From positions 62,001 to 126,000 of the forward strand of contig NZ_JAATNG010000002.1 in assembly GCF_013184805.1 (NCBI RefSeq): a stretch of DNA of 64,000 nucleotides, given 5' to 3'. The notes under the pieces were generated by a model. That model was not told the origin of the DNA and searched no databases. It saw nothing but the letters and a program-made list of their open reading frames with translations. The position numbers and the translations under genes are program-made. This DNA comes from Pseudoruegeria sp. HB172150. GTDB taxonomy: Bacteria; Pseudomonadota; Alphaproteobacteria; Rhodobacterales; Rhodobacteraceae. Shown here piece by piece: positions 9,046-19,045 of the stretch. Position 1 is the stretch's first letter, and each line of letters opens with the position of its first letter.

Positions 9046-10244
9046 AGATCACCGGCGTAAACACTTACCTGATGCAGGCCGGCGCACGTCCCGATCTGAC
9101 GCGGGCGATGGGGGCGGATGCCGATTTCCGGGGTTCGCGGAACTGGCTTTTCGTCGAAATCGAGACGGACGAGGGGATCTCCGGCGTCGGCGAATGCTCT
9201 GGCTGGCCGCGCGTTGTCGAGACGGCGATACAGGATCTGGCGACCGTGATGGTGGGCGAGGACCCGTCGCATATCGAGCGGCTGTGGGGCACGCTCTACC
9301 GCGCGATGATGGGGCACGGGCTGACCGGAACGGTGGGGTCCGGGGCGCTCAGCGGCATAGAGATGGCGCTGTGGGATATCAAGGGCAAGGCGTTGGGGCA
9401 GCCGGTCTGGCAGCTCCTGGGCGGTGCGATCCGCGACCGGATTCCCGTCTATGGCCACGCTCATACGGCGGATGAGGCGCTGGCGCTGATGAACCTGGGC
9501 TATTCCGCGCTGAAAACGCCCTTCACCGGCATTGTCGATTTCGACCGCATCGCCATGCTGCGCGATACCGTGGGGCCGGAAATGGATATCGCAGTAGACG
9601 CGCACGGTCCGTCCTGGATGACCGCGGCGGATGCGATCCTGGTGGGCCGCGAACTCGAGGCCTTCGACCTCCTGTTCTACGAAGACCCGGTGCCGCCCGA
9701 AAACCTCGACATGCTGGCCCGCGTCCGCGACCATGTCGCGGTGCCGCTGGCGGCGGGTGAACGTGTCGGCACGGTCCACGGCTGCCGCCCGTATATCGAG
9801 CGCGACCTCGTCGACGTAATCCAGCCGGACACCGGCCGCGGCGGCGGCATCACCCAAATGCGCAAGATTGCCGCGATGGCTGAACCGCACGGCATCATGC
9901 TTGCCCCGCATTCCGGCTCGCTCGGTCCCGTGGCCGAGTTCGCGGCGCTGCACATCATGGCGACAGTGCCCAACGCGCTGCTTCTGGAGAGGATCGAGTT
10001 CGACTGGCCGGGCCGCTACGACGTGGTCACACCAGTCCTGAAGGTCGAGGAGGGCTACCTGCCGCTGCCCACCGCGCCAGGGCTGGGTGTCGAGCTGGTG
10101 AAAGACGAGATCGCCAAATACCCCTCGGTCCGGAACGTCGCAAAGGCGCCGGTCGACAACGGCCGCGCCTATGTGCCCGGAACGGCCGGCGAGGCCGTCC
10201 ATGTGCAGACCCGGCGCGCCAGGGCAAGGACTCTCCGCAGATGA
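9042..10244 (+). CDS. Enolase-superfamily enzyme, mandelate racemase/muconate lactonizing type (paralogue 2)
   Basis: A 400-residue cytoplasmic enzyme of the mandelate racemase branch. The metal ligands are visible as AVDAHGP (Asp), FYEDPVPPEN (Glu) and LAAGERVG (Glu), and the general acid/base His of the seventh strand as LAPHSGSLGP. The second-strand segment reads YSALKTPFTG, so there is one clear Lys but not a classic K-x-K pair. It overlaps the ATPase gene by four bases (ATGA). Candidate reactions are dehydration of a sugar acid or cycloisomerisation of an aldarolactone; the sequence does not decide. Confidence 0.85.
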   Translation: MKITGVNTYLMQAGARPDLTRAMGADADFRGSRNWLFVEIETDEGISGVGECSGWPRVVETAIQDLATVMVGEDPSHIERLWGTLYRAMMGHGLTGTVGSGALSGIEMALWDIKGKALGQPVWQLLGGAIRDRIPVYGHAHTADEALALMNLGYSALKTPFTGIVDFDRIAMLRDTVGPEMDIAVDAHGPSWMTAADAILVGRELEAFDLLFYEDPVPPENLDMLARVRDHVAVPLAAGERVGTVHGCRPYIERDLVDVIQPDTGRGGGITQMRKIAAMAEPHGIMLAPHSGSLGPVAEFAALHIMATVPNALLLERIEFDWPGRYDVVTPVLKVEEGYLPLPTAPGLGVELVKDEIAKYPSVRNVAKAPVDNGRAYVPGTAGEAVHVQTRRARARTLRR

Positions 10245-11143
10245 ATGACGCAGCGAACCAGCCCTTCGCGCCCGGCATGACCGAGGTGCTGACAGAGGAG
10301 GCGCGGCTTGCCGCGCTGGAAGACCCCGCCGCCACGGCCGCTTTCTGGGGAGAGGGCGCGGCCGAGGTGGCGGGGATCGAAGACATGACCTATCCCGGCG
10401 CGGACGGGCAAGCACAAGCGGCGCGGCTCTACCGATCAGGCAAGGAATTCGCTCCGATCCTGCTGTATGTCCACGGCGGCGGCTGGGTCGGAGGAAGCAT
10501 CGCGCTGAACGATCCCGCCTGCCGGACGCTTGTTGCGGAAAGCGGATGGAACGTCTTTTCCATCTCCTACCGCCTTGCTCCGCGGTACCCCTTTCCGGCC
10601 GGGCTGAATGACGTGCAGGCGGCGCTTGGATGGCTGGCGCAGAACGCGAACTCCATGGGTCTGGACGGCGCAAGGATCGCAATCGGAGGCGCTTCTGCCG
10701 GGGCAAACCTGTCGATGGCGGCCGCGCTGCTGCAACCGGGCGCCTTCGTCGGCATGCTGCTCTATTACGGCGTCTACGACCGCGATTTCGATAACGAAAG
10801 TATGCTCCGCCACGACACCGACCCCGGCATCACCCGCACTCGCGTTCAGGAGATATTTCAACTCTACGCACCCGATGCCGGCACCGATCCGCTGGTCACA
10901 CCGCTGCATGCAAAAAACCTCTCCGGCTTGCCGCCCGCCTGCCTGATCGCCGCCGAGATCGACGTGCTGAGGTCCGAGAACGAGGCGATGGCCGCGCGCC
11001 TGCGCGAGGCCGGCATCAACACCGATTTCCACATCGAGCCCGGGGTCCACCACGGGTTCATCAACCGCGGCCGCCTGCTGCCCACTGCCCGCGCGTGCTT
11101 GTCACGCGGGGCGGACTTCCTGAAACGACTGTCCGGGACCTGA
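10241..11143 (+). CDS. Alpha/beta hydrolase of the hormone-sensitive-lipase-like group
   Basis: A 300-residue cytoplasmic esterase/lactonase candidate. It shows the oxyanion-hole motif YVHGGGWVGG near residue 68-77, YRLAPRYPFPAGLND, the nucleophile elbow GGASAGAN near 148, an Asp in AAEIDVLRSENE and the catalytic His in PGVHHGFIN, in normal order and spacing. It overlaps the upstream enolase gene by four bases and lies four bases ahead of the next one, so it is inside the sugar-acid operon. It may deacylate an esterified sugar acid or open a lactone. No signal peptide is seen. Confidence 0.85.
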   Translation: MNDAANQPFAPGMTEVLTEEARLAALEDPAATAAFWGEGAAEVAGIEDMTYPGADGQAQAARLYRSGKEFAPILLYVHGGGWVGGSIALNDPACRTLVAESGWNVFSISYRLAPRYPFPAGLNDVQAALGWLAQNANSMGLDGARIAIGGASAGANLSMAAALLQPGAFVGMLLYYGVYDRDFDNESMLRHDTDPGITRTRVQEIFQLYAPDAGTDPLVTPLHAKNLSGLPPACLIAAEIDVLRSENEAMAARLREAGINTDFHIEPGVHHGFINRGRLLPTARACLSRGADFLKRLSGT

Positions 11144-11147
11144 ACCT

Positions 11148-12299
11148 ATGAAAATTGAAACCGTCGAGGCCGTCACTTTTCGGCATACCACCAATACCGT
11201 CCGCGATTCCGATGGGCACGGCCATCCGGGGCCGGTGAGCGACACGAAAAGCTGCCTTTTGGTGATCACCTGCGGTGACGGTTCGCAGGGCCGGGTGATC
11301 TGCCGCACCGGAGACGTGCGCGAGGCGTTGCTGGAACGGTTCGTGCGGCCTAACCTGATCGGGCAGGACCCTTTGGCGACGGAACGGCTGTGGTACGCGG
11401 TCTACAAGTGGCAGCGCCTGTCGGGCGGCGAGATGACCGACCGCGCGCTTGCGGCGGTGGACCTGGCGCTGTGGGACCTCAAGGGCAAGGTCTGCGGCCA
11501 GCCGGTGTGGAAATTGCTGGGCGGCTACCGTCCCAAAATCCTCGCCTACGGCTCCACCATGTGCGGCGACGACCTGGAAGGCGGGCTGGCAACTCCCGAG
11601 GATTACGCGCGCTTTGCCGAATGGATGATCGGCCGTGGCTACAAAGCGGTCAAGCTGCACGGCTGGATGCCCCCGGTCCCCGGCGCGCCGGACGTGCGCA
11701 TGGATTACAGGGCCTGCGCCGCGGTACGAGAGGCGGTTGGCCCGGACATCCCCCTGATGCTCGACCCGCACCACTTTTATTCCCGAACCGACACACTGTG
11801 GCTGGCCAACAAGCTGGCCGAGCTGGACTACCGCTGGATGGAGGAGCCGATGGAGGAAGCCTCGATTTCCTCCTTCAAGTGGCTCACCGCCAACACGGAT
11901 CTCAACATCCTCGGACCCGAGACGATGACCGGCAAGCACTGGACCCGCGCCGAATGGGTCAAGCACGACGCCTGCGATCTCGTGCGCGCAGGCGTCTGGG
12001 ATGTGGGCGGCATCGGCCCCGCGATGAAGATCGCGAACATGGCGGAAAGCTTCCACATGTCCTGCGAGATGCACGGCACCGGGGCCGGGAACCTTGCCGT
12101 CGCGCTGGCGATCCCCAATACCTCGTTCTACGAGCGCGGGCTGATCCATCCGTTCATCGACTATGACGAGCCGAAGGAATACCAGAACCGCATCGACGAC
12201 GAGATGGACGCCGACGGATACGTCCACGGGCGCGAAGTACCCGGGCTGGGGCAGGACCTGAACATGGATTACATCGAGGCGAACCGCGTCAATGACTGA
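11148..12299 (+). CDS. Enolase-superfamily enzyme (paralogue 3)
   Basis: A 383-residue mandelate-racemase-branch protein. The barrel has AVKLHGWMPP (second-strand Lys followed by His), LMLDPHHFYS (Asp), RWMEEPMEE (Glu), LGPETMTGK (Glu) and CEMHGTGAGN (His). These are spaced as in functional family members, but the residues around them differ from paralogues 1, 2 and the glucarate dehydratase in this same locus, so a separate substrate is likely. It overlaps the glucarate dehydratase-like gene by eight bases. I do not recognise a characterised close relative. Confidence 0.83.
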   Translation: MKIETVEAVTFRHTTNTVRDSDGHGHPGPVSDTKSCLLVITCGDGSQGRVICRTGDVREALLERFVRPNLIGQDPLATERLWYAVYKWQRLSGGEMTDRALAAVDLALWDLKGKVCGQPVWKLLGGYRPKILAYGSTMCGDDLEGGLATPEDYARFAEWMIGRGYKAVKLHGWMPPVPGAPDVRMDYRACAAVREAVGPDIPLMLDPHHFYSRTDTLWLANKLAELDYRWMEEPMEEASISSFKWLTANTDLNILGPETMTGKHWTRAEWVKHDACDLVRAGVWDVGGIGPAMKIANMAESFHMSCEMHGTGAGNLAVALAIPNTSFYERGLIHPFIDYDEPKEYQNRIDDEMDADGYVHGREVPGLGQDLNMDYIEANRVND

Positions 12300-13521
12300 C
12301 CTTCGAATTGCCGACGTCCGCGTCACCCCTATCGCCTTCTACGACCCGCCGCTGCTGAACAACGCCGGCTGCCACCAGCCTTTCGCGCTGCGCTCCATCA
12401 TCGAGGTGGAGACCGAGGATGGCGTCATCGGCTTGGGCGAATCCTACGGGACGAAGGACGTGCTGGCCGGTCTTGCGGCGCTGGCACCCGCGATGCGCGG
12501 GCTGGCGGTGACCGACCTCAACGGTCTCTGGTTCCGCACCGCAAAGGCGCTGCCTGACGCGCCCACACGGCTGACCCTGCGCGTCGGCGGCGCCATCGAG
12601 GTGGCGATGTGGGACGCTCTGGGCAAGGCGACGAACCAGCGCGTCGTCGACCTGCTCGGCGGGCCGGTGCGCGAGACGGTGCCGTTCTCTGCCTACCTCT
12701 TCTACAAGTTCGCCCGCCATGCCGGCGCCAATGAGGACGATCCATGGGGTGAGGTGCTGAGCCCCGAACAACTCGTTGGCGAAGCGCAGCGTATGGTCGA
12801 CGAATATGGCTTCGACGCGATCAAGCTGAAGGCGGGGGTGCTGGAACCCGAGGCTGAAATCGCCGGGCTGGAAGCCCTGCGCGCCGCCTTTCCCGATGCG
12901 CCGCTTAGGATCGACCCGAACGGTGGCTGGCACGTGCACACCACGCTGAACCTGCTCCCGCGGCTTGAAGGTCTGGTCGAGTATCTCGAGGATCCGACCG
13001 TCGGCATCGCCGGCAACGCGGTGATCCAGGCGGCGACCGACGTGCCGCTGGCAACAAACATGTATGTGGTGGAACCGTCGCACCTGCCGCCCAACATGGC
13101 GCAGGACGCGTTCCGGGTGATCCTGTCGGATCACCATTACTGGGGCGGGTTGAAAGCCTCGCGCGATCTGTCAGAGATCTGCCGGATCTGGGGCCTTGGC
13201 CTGTCGATGCACTCGAACTCACATATGGGGATCTCTCTGGCGGCGATGGCCCATCTGGCCGCGGCCACGCCGAACCTGACCTATGATTGCGACACACATT
13301 ACCCCTGGCAGACCGATGAGGTAATCGAGGGCGGCAAGCTGAAGGTTCAGGGCGGCGCCCTGAAGCTTCCCGAGGGTCCCGGTCTAGGCGTCACGCTCGA
13401 CCGCGATGCGCTGGCGCGGCTCCACGGGAATTTCCGGGCGCTCGACTATGACGTGCGTGACGACCTGTCCGAAATGCACAAACACTGGCCGGACTGGAAG
13501 TACGGACGACCGAAGTTCTAG
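12292..13521 (+). CDS. gudD: Glucarate dehydratase-like enolase-superfamily enzyme
   Basis: A 409-residue protein most like D-glucarate/L-idarate dehydratase, which forms 5-keto-4-deoxy-glucarate from an aldarate. Diagnostic residues are visible: IKLKAG (K-x-K), RIDPNGGWH (Asp, Asn), YLEDPTVG (Glu), ATNMYV (Asn in place of the third acidic ligand, as in the glucarate dehydratase group) and SMHSNSHMGISLA (the His loop). It is the last gene of the rightward operon; the next gene is convergent. The following pathway enzymes (keto-deoxy-glucarate aldolase or dehydratase) are not in the window. The length is slightly below the usual 440-450. Confidence 0.85.
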   Translation: MTDLRIADVRVTPIAFYDPPLLNNAGCHQPFALRSIIEVETEDGVIGLGESYGTKDVLAGLAALAPAMRGLAVTDLNGLWFRTAKALPDAPTRLTLRVGGAIEVAMWDALGKATNQRVVDLLGGPVRETVPFSAYLFYKFARHAGANEDDPWGEVLSPEQLVGEAQRMVDEYGFDAIKLKAGVLEPEAEIAGLEALRAAFPDAPLRIDPNGGWHVHTTLNLLPRLEGLVEYLEDPTVGIAGNAVIQAATDVPLATNMYVVEPSHLPPNMAQDAFRVILSDHHYWGGLKASRDLSEICRIWGLGLSMHSNSHMGISLAAMAHLAAATPNLTYDCDTHYPWQTDEVIEGGKLKVQGGALKLPEGPGLGVTLDRDALARLHGNFRALDYDVRDDLSEMHKHWPDWKYGRPKF

Positions 13522-13549
13522 GAAAGGATCCGGTGATCCGACACCGCCA

Positions 13550-14086
13550 TCATGCAGAACGCTCCAGCAGGCCCAGGACCACTACCCAGATCAGGTAGAA
13601 GGCCAGCGACCCACCCAGTGCCAGACCCATGGGAAATCGCTTGTCCTCCCAGGATTTCCATCCTGCGGTTCGGGCGCGCCAGCCAGGCATCGCCCGGAAA
13701 ACTCGATGGGTGACAAAGGCAGCCAGAAGGACGGCGGCGAACAACAGAAGGAAATTCCGGGCATCGGCCAGGGGAATGAACGGCGCCATCGCGGCGGCGA
13801 ACTTGGCATCGCCGGCGCCGATCACCCCGCCCATATTGAGCACGAAACCTATCACCAAAACTACGACCAGTTGCAAAAGCCGCCACGGATACTCGGCCAG
13901 TGGCACAGCGACCAGGCCCACCACCAGAAACACCAACGCGAGAGCGTAGACCGCTTTGTTCGGGATACGCATGAACTTCATGTCGCTCCAAGCGACCCAG
14001 ATACAAATCGGTAGGGCGAAAGGCAGAAACCAGAGCGCCTGGTCGAAGGGCAGGGACCAGCGCACCTCGTCGAAGGTCAGCAACAT
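13550..14086 (-). CDS. cpaA: Prepilin peptidase of the Tad/Flp pilus (TadV/CpaA)
   Basis: A 178-residue integral membrane aspartyl protease of the A24 family. It cleaves the leader of the Flp pilins encoded 10 kb upstream. The two catalytic Asp motifs are present, SDMKFMRIPN near residue 33-42 and GAGDAKFAA near 92-100. Five to six membrane segments are visible, and the N-terminal methylation domain of bifunctional PilD enzymes is absent, as expected for the Tad type. It is the last gene of the locus in this orientation, separated from the TPR gene by a hairpin, so it may be transcribed separately. Confidence 0.88.
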   Translation of the reverse strand: MLLTFDEVRWSLPFDQALWFLPFALPICIWVAWSDMKFMRIPNKAVYALALVFLVVGLVAVPLAEYPWRLLQLVVVLVIGFVLNMGGVIGAGDAKFAAAMAPFIPLADARNFLLLFAAVLLAAFVTHRVFRAMPGWRARTAGWKSWEDKRFPMGLALGGSLAFYLIWVVVLGLLERSA

Positions 14087-14116
14087 CAGATCAGGATAGA
14101 GCCAAACGAGAGGAGA

Positions 14117-14138
14117 GCACCGCCCAAGCTGGCGGTGC
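14117..14138 (-). terminator. Candidate terminator hairpin between the TPR gene and the prepilin peptidase gene
   Basis: A perfect 8-bp stem (GCACCGCC, six-base loop, GGCGGTGC) is followed on the minus strand by a pyrimidine-rich stretch without a pure T run. It lies 26 bases after the TPR gene stop. It could end the main tad transcript or only attenuate it. Confidence 0.5.
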
Positions 14139-14164
14139 GGAAACGTGTAGGCAGCGTACCCGCA

Positions 14165-15022
14165 TCAGTTGGTCACGTTGGCTTCCAGCGCCTTCAGGGC
14201 GCGGGCCGCGGCCTCGAAATGCTGCGGATGGGTGTCGACCGCCTCACGCAGCAGGCCCTTGCCAAGTTCGACATCGCCCTGTTTCACGGCGCTAAGGCCC
14301 AACGTGTGCAAAAGCTGCGCACGCTCGACCTGGGTCATCGGCACTACCGGCAATTCGTATTTGCGTTGCGCGCCGCGCGCCAGAGTCAGGTTGTTCTTGG
14401 CGGTGAACAGGTTCGGATCGTAGGTGATCGCTTGGGTAAACATGCGTTCAGCCTCGGCGTAGTCGCCGCGGGTCAGCTTTGAGTAGCCCCAGTTGTTGTA
14501 AACGCTCGACGGCGTGGTCGTCAGCCCGACCGCCACTTCGTAGAAGGCATCGGCGCGCTTCCATTCCTGGTTGGCATCGGCAACCATCGCTTCAAGGCGG
14601 TAGCGCTTGTAAGTCTCGTAAGTCGGCGGGATCGAGTCGAGCGTGGCCTTGGCACCTTGCCAGTCCTCGTTACGGATCTGTGCGTCGGCAAATTCGACCT
14701 TGTCGGCGTTACCCGATTCCGGGTGTTCGACGACTTCTCTCCAGGCCACCAGCCCTTCGGCCGGACGCTTAGCCCGGATCAGGGATTTTGCCAGACCGCG
14801 GCGGAAATCGATGCGGTTGGGTTCGTCCTGAAGCGACCGCCTGAAATAGGTCACCCCCTCGTTCGGGTCAGCGACTGTCAGCATGATGTCGTTGAGATTG
14901 CTTTCGTCAATGACGTTCACATTGTCGAACGCGCGTTCCACGTCTGCGTTGCTTTGCTTGTCGCCACAGGCAGACAGCAAAGCGGTGCTGCTGATGCAGA
15001 GCACCCCAACAAATTGGCGCAT
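14165..15022 (-). CDS. TPR-repeat lipoprotein of the Tad pilus locus (TadD-like)
   Basis: A 285-residue predicted lipoprotein: signal MRQFVGVLCISSTALLSACG with a lipobox ending at Cys, followed by tetratricopeptide repeats, for example YNNWGYSKLTRGDYAEAERM and the unit ending in HFEAAARALKAL. TadD-type lipoproteins assist outer-membrane assembly of the secretin in Tad systems; the role here is inferred from the locus. It is the second of two TPR lipoproteins in tandem, downstream of tadC. Confidence 0.82.
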   Translation of the reverse strand: MRQFVGVLCISSTALLSACGDKQSNADVERAFDNVNVIDESNLNDIMLTVADPNEGVTYFRRSLQDEPNRIDFRRGLAKSLIRAKRPAEGLVAWREVVEHPESGNADKVEFADAQIRNEDWQGAKATLDSIPPTYETYKRYRLEAMVADANQEWKRADAFYEVAVGLTTTPSSVYNNWGYSKLTRGDYAEAERMFTQAITYDPNLFTAKNNLTLARGAQRKYELPVVPMTQVERAQLLHTLGLSAVKQGDVELGKGLLREAVDTHPQHFEAAARALKALEANVTN

Positions 15023-15055
15023 TTGGTGCGTCCCTATACTGCTCGTGTCGTCGCC

Positions 15056-15622
15056 TTATGGTGTCTCGAGCAGGCGGTACTCACCGCTTCCCCGCCGAAC
15101 CAGGGCGAACTTGAAGTTATTGTCCTGATCATAACCGGGATTTTCCAATTTTGCGAGGGCTAAGCGCAGATTCTGTCGGATCTCTTCACTTTCGCCATTA
15201 TCGAGCGCGTATGCGGTATGAAAGACACGCTCCGCCTCGCCGAACTGACCAAGCTCCATCAGCACAACGCCCAGGTTGTTCCAGGCGGGGACGAAGGTTT
15301 CGTCCTCCTCAACTGCACGCCGCAGATTGTCTTCGGCCTGGTGCAGGCGACCGAGCTTGAGATTTGCGGACCCGACGGCAGAAAGCACATCGACGGTTAG
15401 ACCCAGATCCGCCGCGGCGCGGTAATAGGCTTTCAGTGCCAATTCGTACTCGCCCGACTCCATCAATCGGTGTCCGACCGTCAGCCCGTCGACATAGTCG
15501 CGTGAACTGTCGACGCCGGTGGGTGCAAAAAGCCCGTCCTCGGAATTGCGAAGACCGCCCGTTCCGGAACAGGCGGTCAATGTTGCGGCGACCAGGATTG
15601 CGCCCGGCCAGCAATGTCGCAT
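15056..15622 (-). CDS. tadD: TPR-repeat lipoprotein of the Tad pilus locus
   Basis: A 188-residue predicted lipoprotein with signal MRHCWPGAILVAATLTACSG (lipobox Cys near residue 18) and several TPR units, the clearest being PAWNNLGVVLMELGQFGEAE. It lies four bases after tadC and 33 bases before the second TPR lipoprotein, so all three are probably co-transcribed. By position and domain it is the TadD homologue, thought to act with the secretin in the outer membrane. Which of the two TPR proteins is the true TadD equivalent cannot be settled here. Confidence 0.8.
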   Translation of the reverse strand: MRHCWPGAILVAATLTACSGTGGLRNSEDGLFAPTGVDSSRDYVDGLTVGHRLMESGEYELALKAYYRAAADLGLTVDVLSAVGSANLKLGRLHQAEDNLRRAVEEDETFVPAWNNLGVVLMELGQFGEAERVFHTAYALDNGESEEIRQNLRLALAKLENPGYDQDNNFKFALVRRGSGEYRLLETP

Positions 15623-15626
15623 GAAA

Positions 15627-16607
15627 TCAGAACCCTGTGCTCTGCCCGCTCAGTGTCTGGGCGATACGATAAACCGACGGCCCCACCAGGATCACCAGAA
15701 GCGGCGGCACCGTAAGCATCATAGTGGCAAGGGTCATCTTCGTGGGCAAGGTGTTTGCCTTTTCCTCTGCCCGCATCACCCGCTTGTCGCGCATTTCCGC
15801 CGAGAACACCCGTAGCGCTTCCGCGATCGAAGTGCCGAAGCTGGCGGACTGGATCAGCACCGTGACGAACGAGGCGACGTCCGGCACGCCGCAGCGTTCC
15901 GACATATCGCGCAAGACAGAGACGCGGTCTTTACCGGCCTTCATCTCCTGACTAACGGTGTCGAACTCGTCAGCAAGTGCCGGAAAACCGGAGCGGATTT
16001 CCTTGGCCACCCGCAGGATTGCCTGGTCGAGCGACTGACCGGCCTCGACGCAGACCAGCATCATGTCGAGCGAGTCCGGGAAGCCATTGATGATTTCCTC
16101 TTGGCGGGCCTGCTGGCGGCGGGTGACCCAGTACTTAGGCGCCATGTAGCCGACGGCCCCGGGGATCACGATAGACAGGATCATCTGCTGAGCGCTCGGG
16201 TCCTGGGTCACCTGCAGAAGCAGGGCGTAGAGGACGCCAAGGATCAAGCCGCCCGCACCAAGTGCGAACTGCGCGAAGTGGAATGTGCGGACTGCGTTCT
16301 TCGATCGATATCCGGCCTGCAGAAGCTTGAGTTGGATCGCCGAGTATTCCTCGGCATTCTTAGGCTCCAGGAAGTCGGCGTATTTCTCCAGCTTGTCCTT
16401 TTTGGACGCAGTGCGGAGACGCGCTTCCTTGCCTTCCTTGTCCTTTGGCGGATGAGCTTCTGCCCGTAGCCGGTCCAGCGGGTCCTTCTGCTTTTTCAGA
16501 AGCATAGGCAATGTGGCCAGTACCAGCAGCAGGCCAAGAGCACCCACCAGCAGCAGCGGGCCCATCGGTCCGAACATCTCGGTCAGCATGTCCATCAAAG
16601 CAGTCAT
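15627..16607 (-). CDS. tadC: Tad pilus inner-membrane platform protein TadC
   Basis: A 326-residue inner-membrane protein of the type II secretion F family. After one N-terminal membrane segment (GPLLLVGALGLLLVLATLPM) and a charged cytoplasmic stretch, two further segments precede the T2SF domain (SLDMMLVCVEAGQSLDQAIL, about residues 175-195) and a last segment at the C-terminus (MTLATMMLTVPPLLVILVG). With TadB it forms the platform on which the CpaF motor acts. It follows tadB by nine bases. Confidence 0.92.
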   Translation of the reverse strand: MTALMDMLTEMFGPMGPLLLVGALGLLLVLATLPMLLKKQKDPLDRLRAEAHPPKDKEGKEARLRTASKKDKLEKYADFLEPKNAEEYSAIQLKLLQAGYRSKNAVRTFHFAQFALGAGGLILGVLYALLLQVTQDPSAQQMILSIVIPGAVGYMAPKYWVTRRQQARQEEIINGFPDSLDMMLVCVEAGQSLDQAILRVAKEIRSGFPALADEFDTVSQEMKAGKDRVSVLRDMSERCGVPDVASFVTVLIQSASFGTSIAEALRVFSAEMRDKRVMRAEEKANTLPTKMTLATMMLTVPPLLVILVGPSVYRIAQTLSGQSTGF

Positions 16608-16616
16608 AGCGGGATC

Positions 16617-17585
16617 CTATACCTTGATGTTAACGAGCATCTTCATGACGAAGAGGTTCGCGATAAGGAAGCCGGCGACGACAAGACAGGCCGGAACGAA
16701 AACGGCAGTGCCCATGACGTCGTCGTAATAATTGGGCTGGGCGACGTTGATGCCAATCAGGGCCAGAAGCGGGAAGCCGGACAGGAATTTGCCGGACCAC
16801 TTCGCCTCTGCGGTGATCGCGTTCACGCGACGGAACAGTTTGAAGCGGGAGCGGATCACCTTTGCAAGGCCGTCGAGGATCTCGGCAAGGTTGCCGCCCG
16901 AGGTCTGCTGGATGGTCACGGCCACAGCGAGGAAGCGCATGTCCTGCATGTCCAGTCGTTCGGCCATCGCCTTCAGCGCTTCGCCCACGTCACGTCCATA
17001 GGCGGCCTCGTCTGCGATCATCCCCATCTCAGTGCCCAGCGGATCGGGAACCTCCTTGGCGACGATGTTCAGCGCGGCGCTGAACGGGTGGCCGACGCGC
17101 AGGCTGCGCACCATCAGTTCCACCGCATCGGGAAGCTGCTCTTCGATCATCTTCATCCGCTGCGTGGCTTTCTTGTTGATCCACACATAGACCGCGCCGA
17201 TACCCATCGCGATGGACACGCCGATGCGGATCTGGATCGACGCGCCGGTGCCGATCGTCAGGCCCATGAAGGACACGGCGCAGAGCACGCCCATGACCAT
17301 GATCAGCTGTACAGGCGAGAAGGCGATATTGGCCTTCTGCGCCTTGTCGGCGAGGATTGCGTAAAGCGGGATCGAGCGCGACTTCAGGTGTTGCGACATC
17401 TCCTTGCGGAGTTGTTCGAGCACCTGTTCGCGGCCGACGCCCTTCTCGAGCATCTCCATACGCCGGTTCAGACGGTTGTTCAGGCTGATCGACTTGCCGA
17501 AGGCGGTCAGATAGATGCCTTCGACCAGGACCAGAACGGCCACGAAAATCAGGCCGTAGATAATCGGTTCTATGGGGATGGACAT
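16617..17585 (-). CDS. tadB: Tad pilus inner-membrane platform protein TadB
   Basis: A 322-residue inner-membrane type II secretion F-family protein. It has an N-terminal membrane segment (IIYGLIFVAVLVLVEGIYL), a middle pair of segments near residues 90-135, and the T2SF domain (DAVELMVRSLRVGHPFSAAL, then LDMQDMRFLAVAVTIQQTSG and LAEILDGLAKVIR). The C-terminus is a membrane segment. It lies five bases after the CpaF ATPase gene. The length and domain order match other TadB proteins. Confidence 0.92.
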   Translation of the reverse strand: MSIPIEPIIYGLIFVAVLVLVEGIYLTAFGKSISLNNRLNRRMEMLEKGVGREQVLEQLRKEMSQHLKSRSIPLYAILADKAQKANIAFSPVQLIMVMGVLCAVSFMGLTIGTGASIQIRIGVSIAMGIGAVYVWINKKATQRMKMIEEQLPDAVELMVRSLRVGHPFSAALNIVAKEVPDPLGTEMGMIADEAAYGRDVGEALKAMAERLDMQDMRFLAVAVTIQQTSGGNLAEILDGLAKVIRSRFKLFRRVNAITAEAKWSGKFLSGFPLLALIGINVAQPNYYDDVMGTAVFVPACLVVAGFLIANLFVMKMLVNIKV

Positions 17586-17590
17586 GTCGG

Positions 17591-19030
<1,440 letters not shown>

Positions 19031-19045
19031 TTATAGGGTCCTCAC

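Noticed and set aside
9027-10706. Large minus-strand frame opposite an enolase and hydrolase gene
   Set aside because: Shadow of two genes with clear catalytic motifs; no motif or plausible start in the antisense translation.
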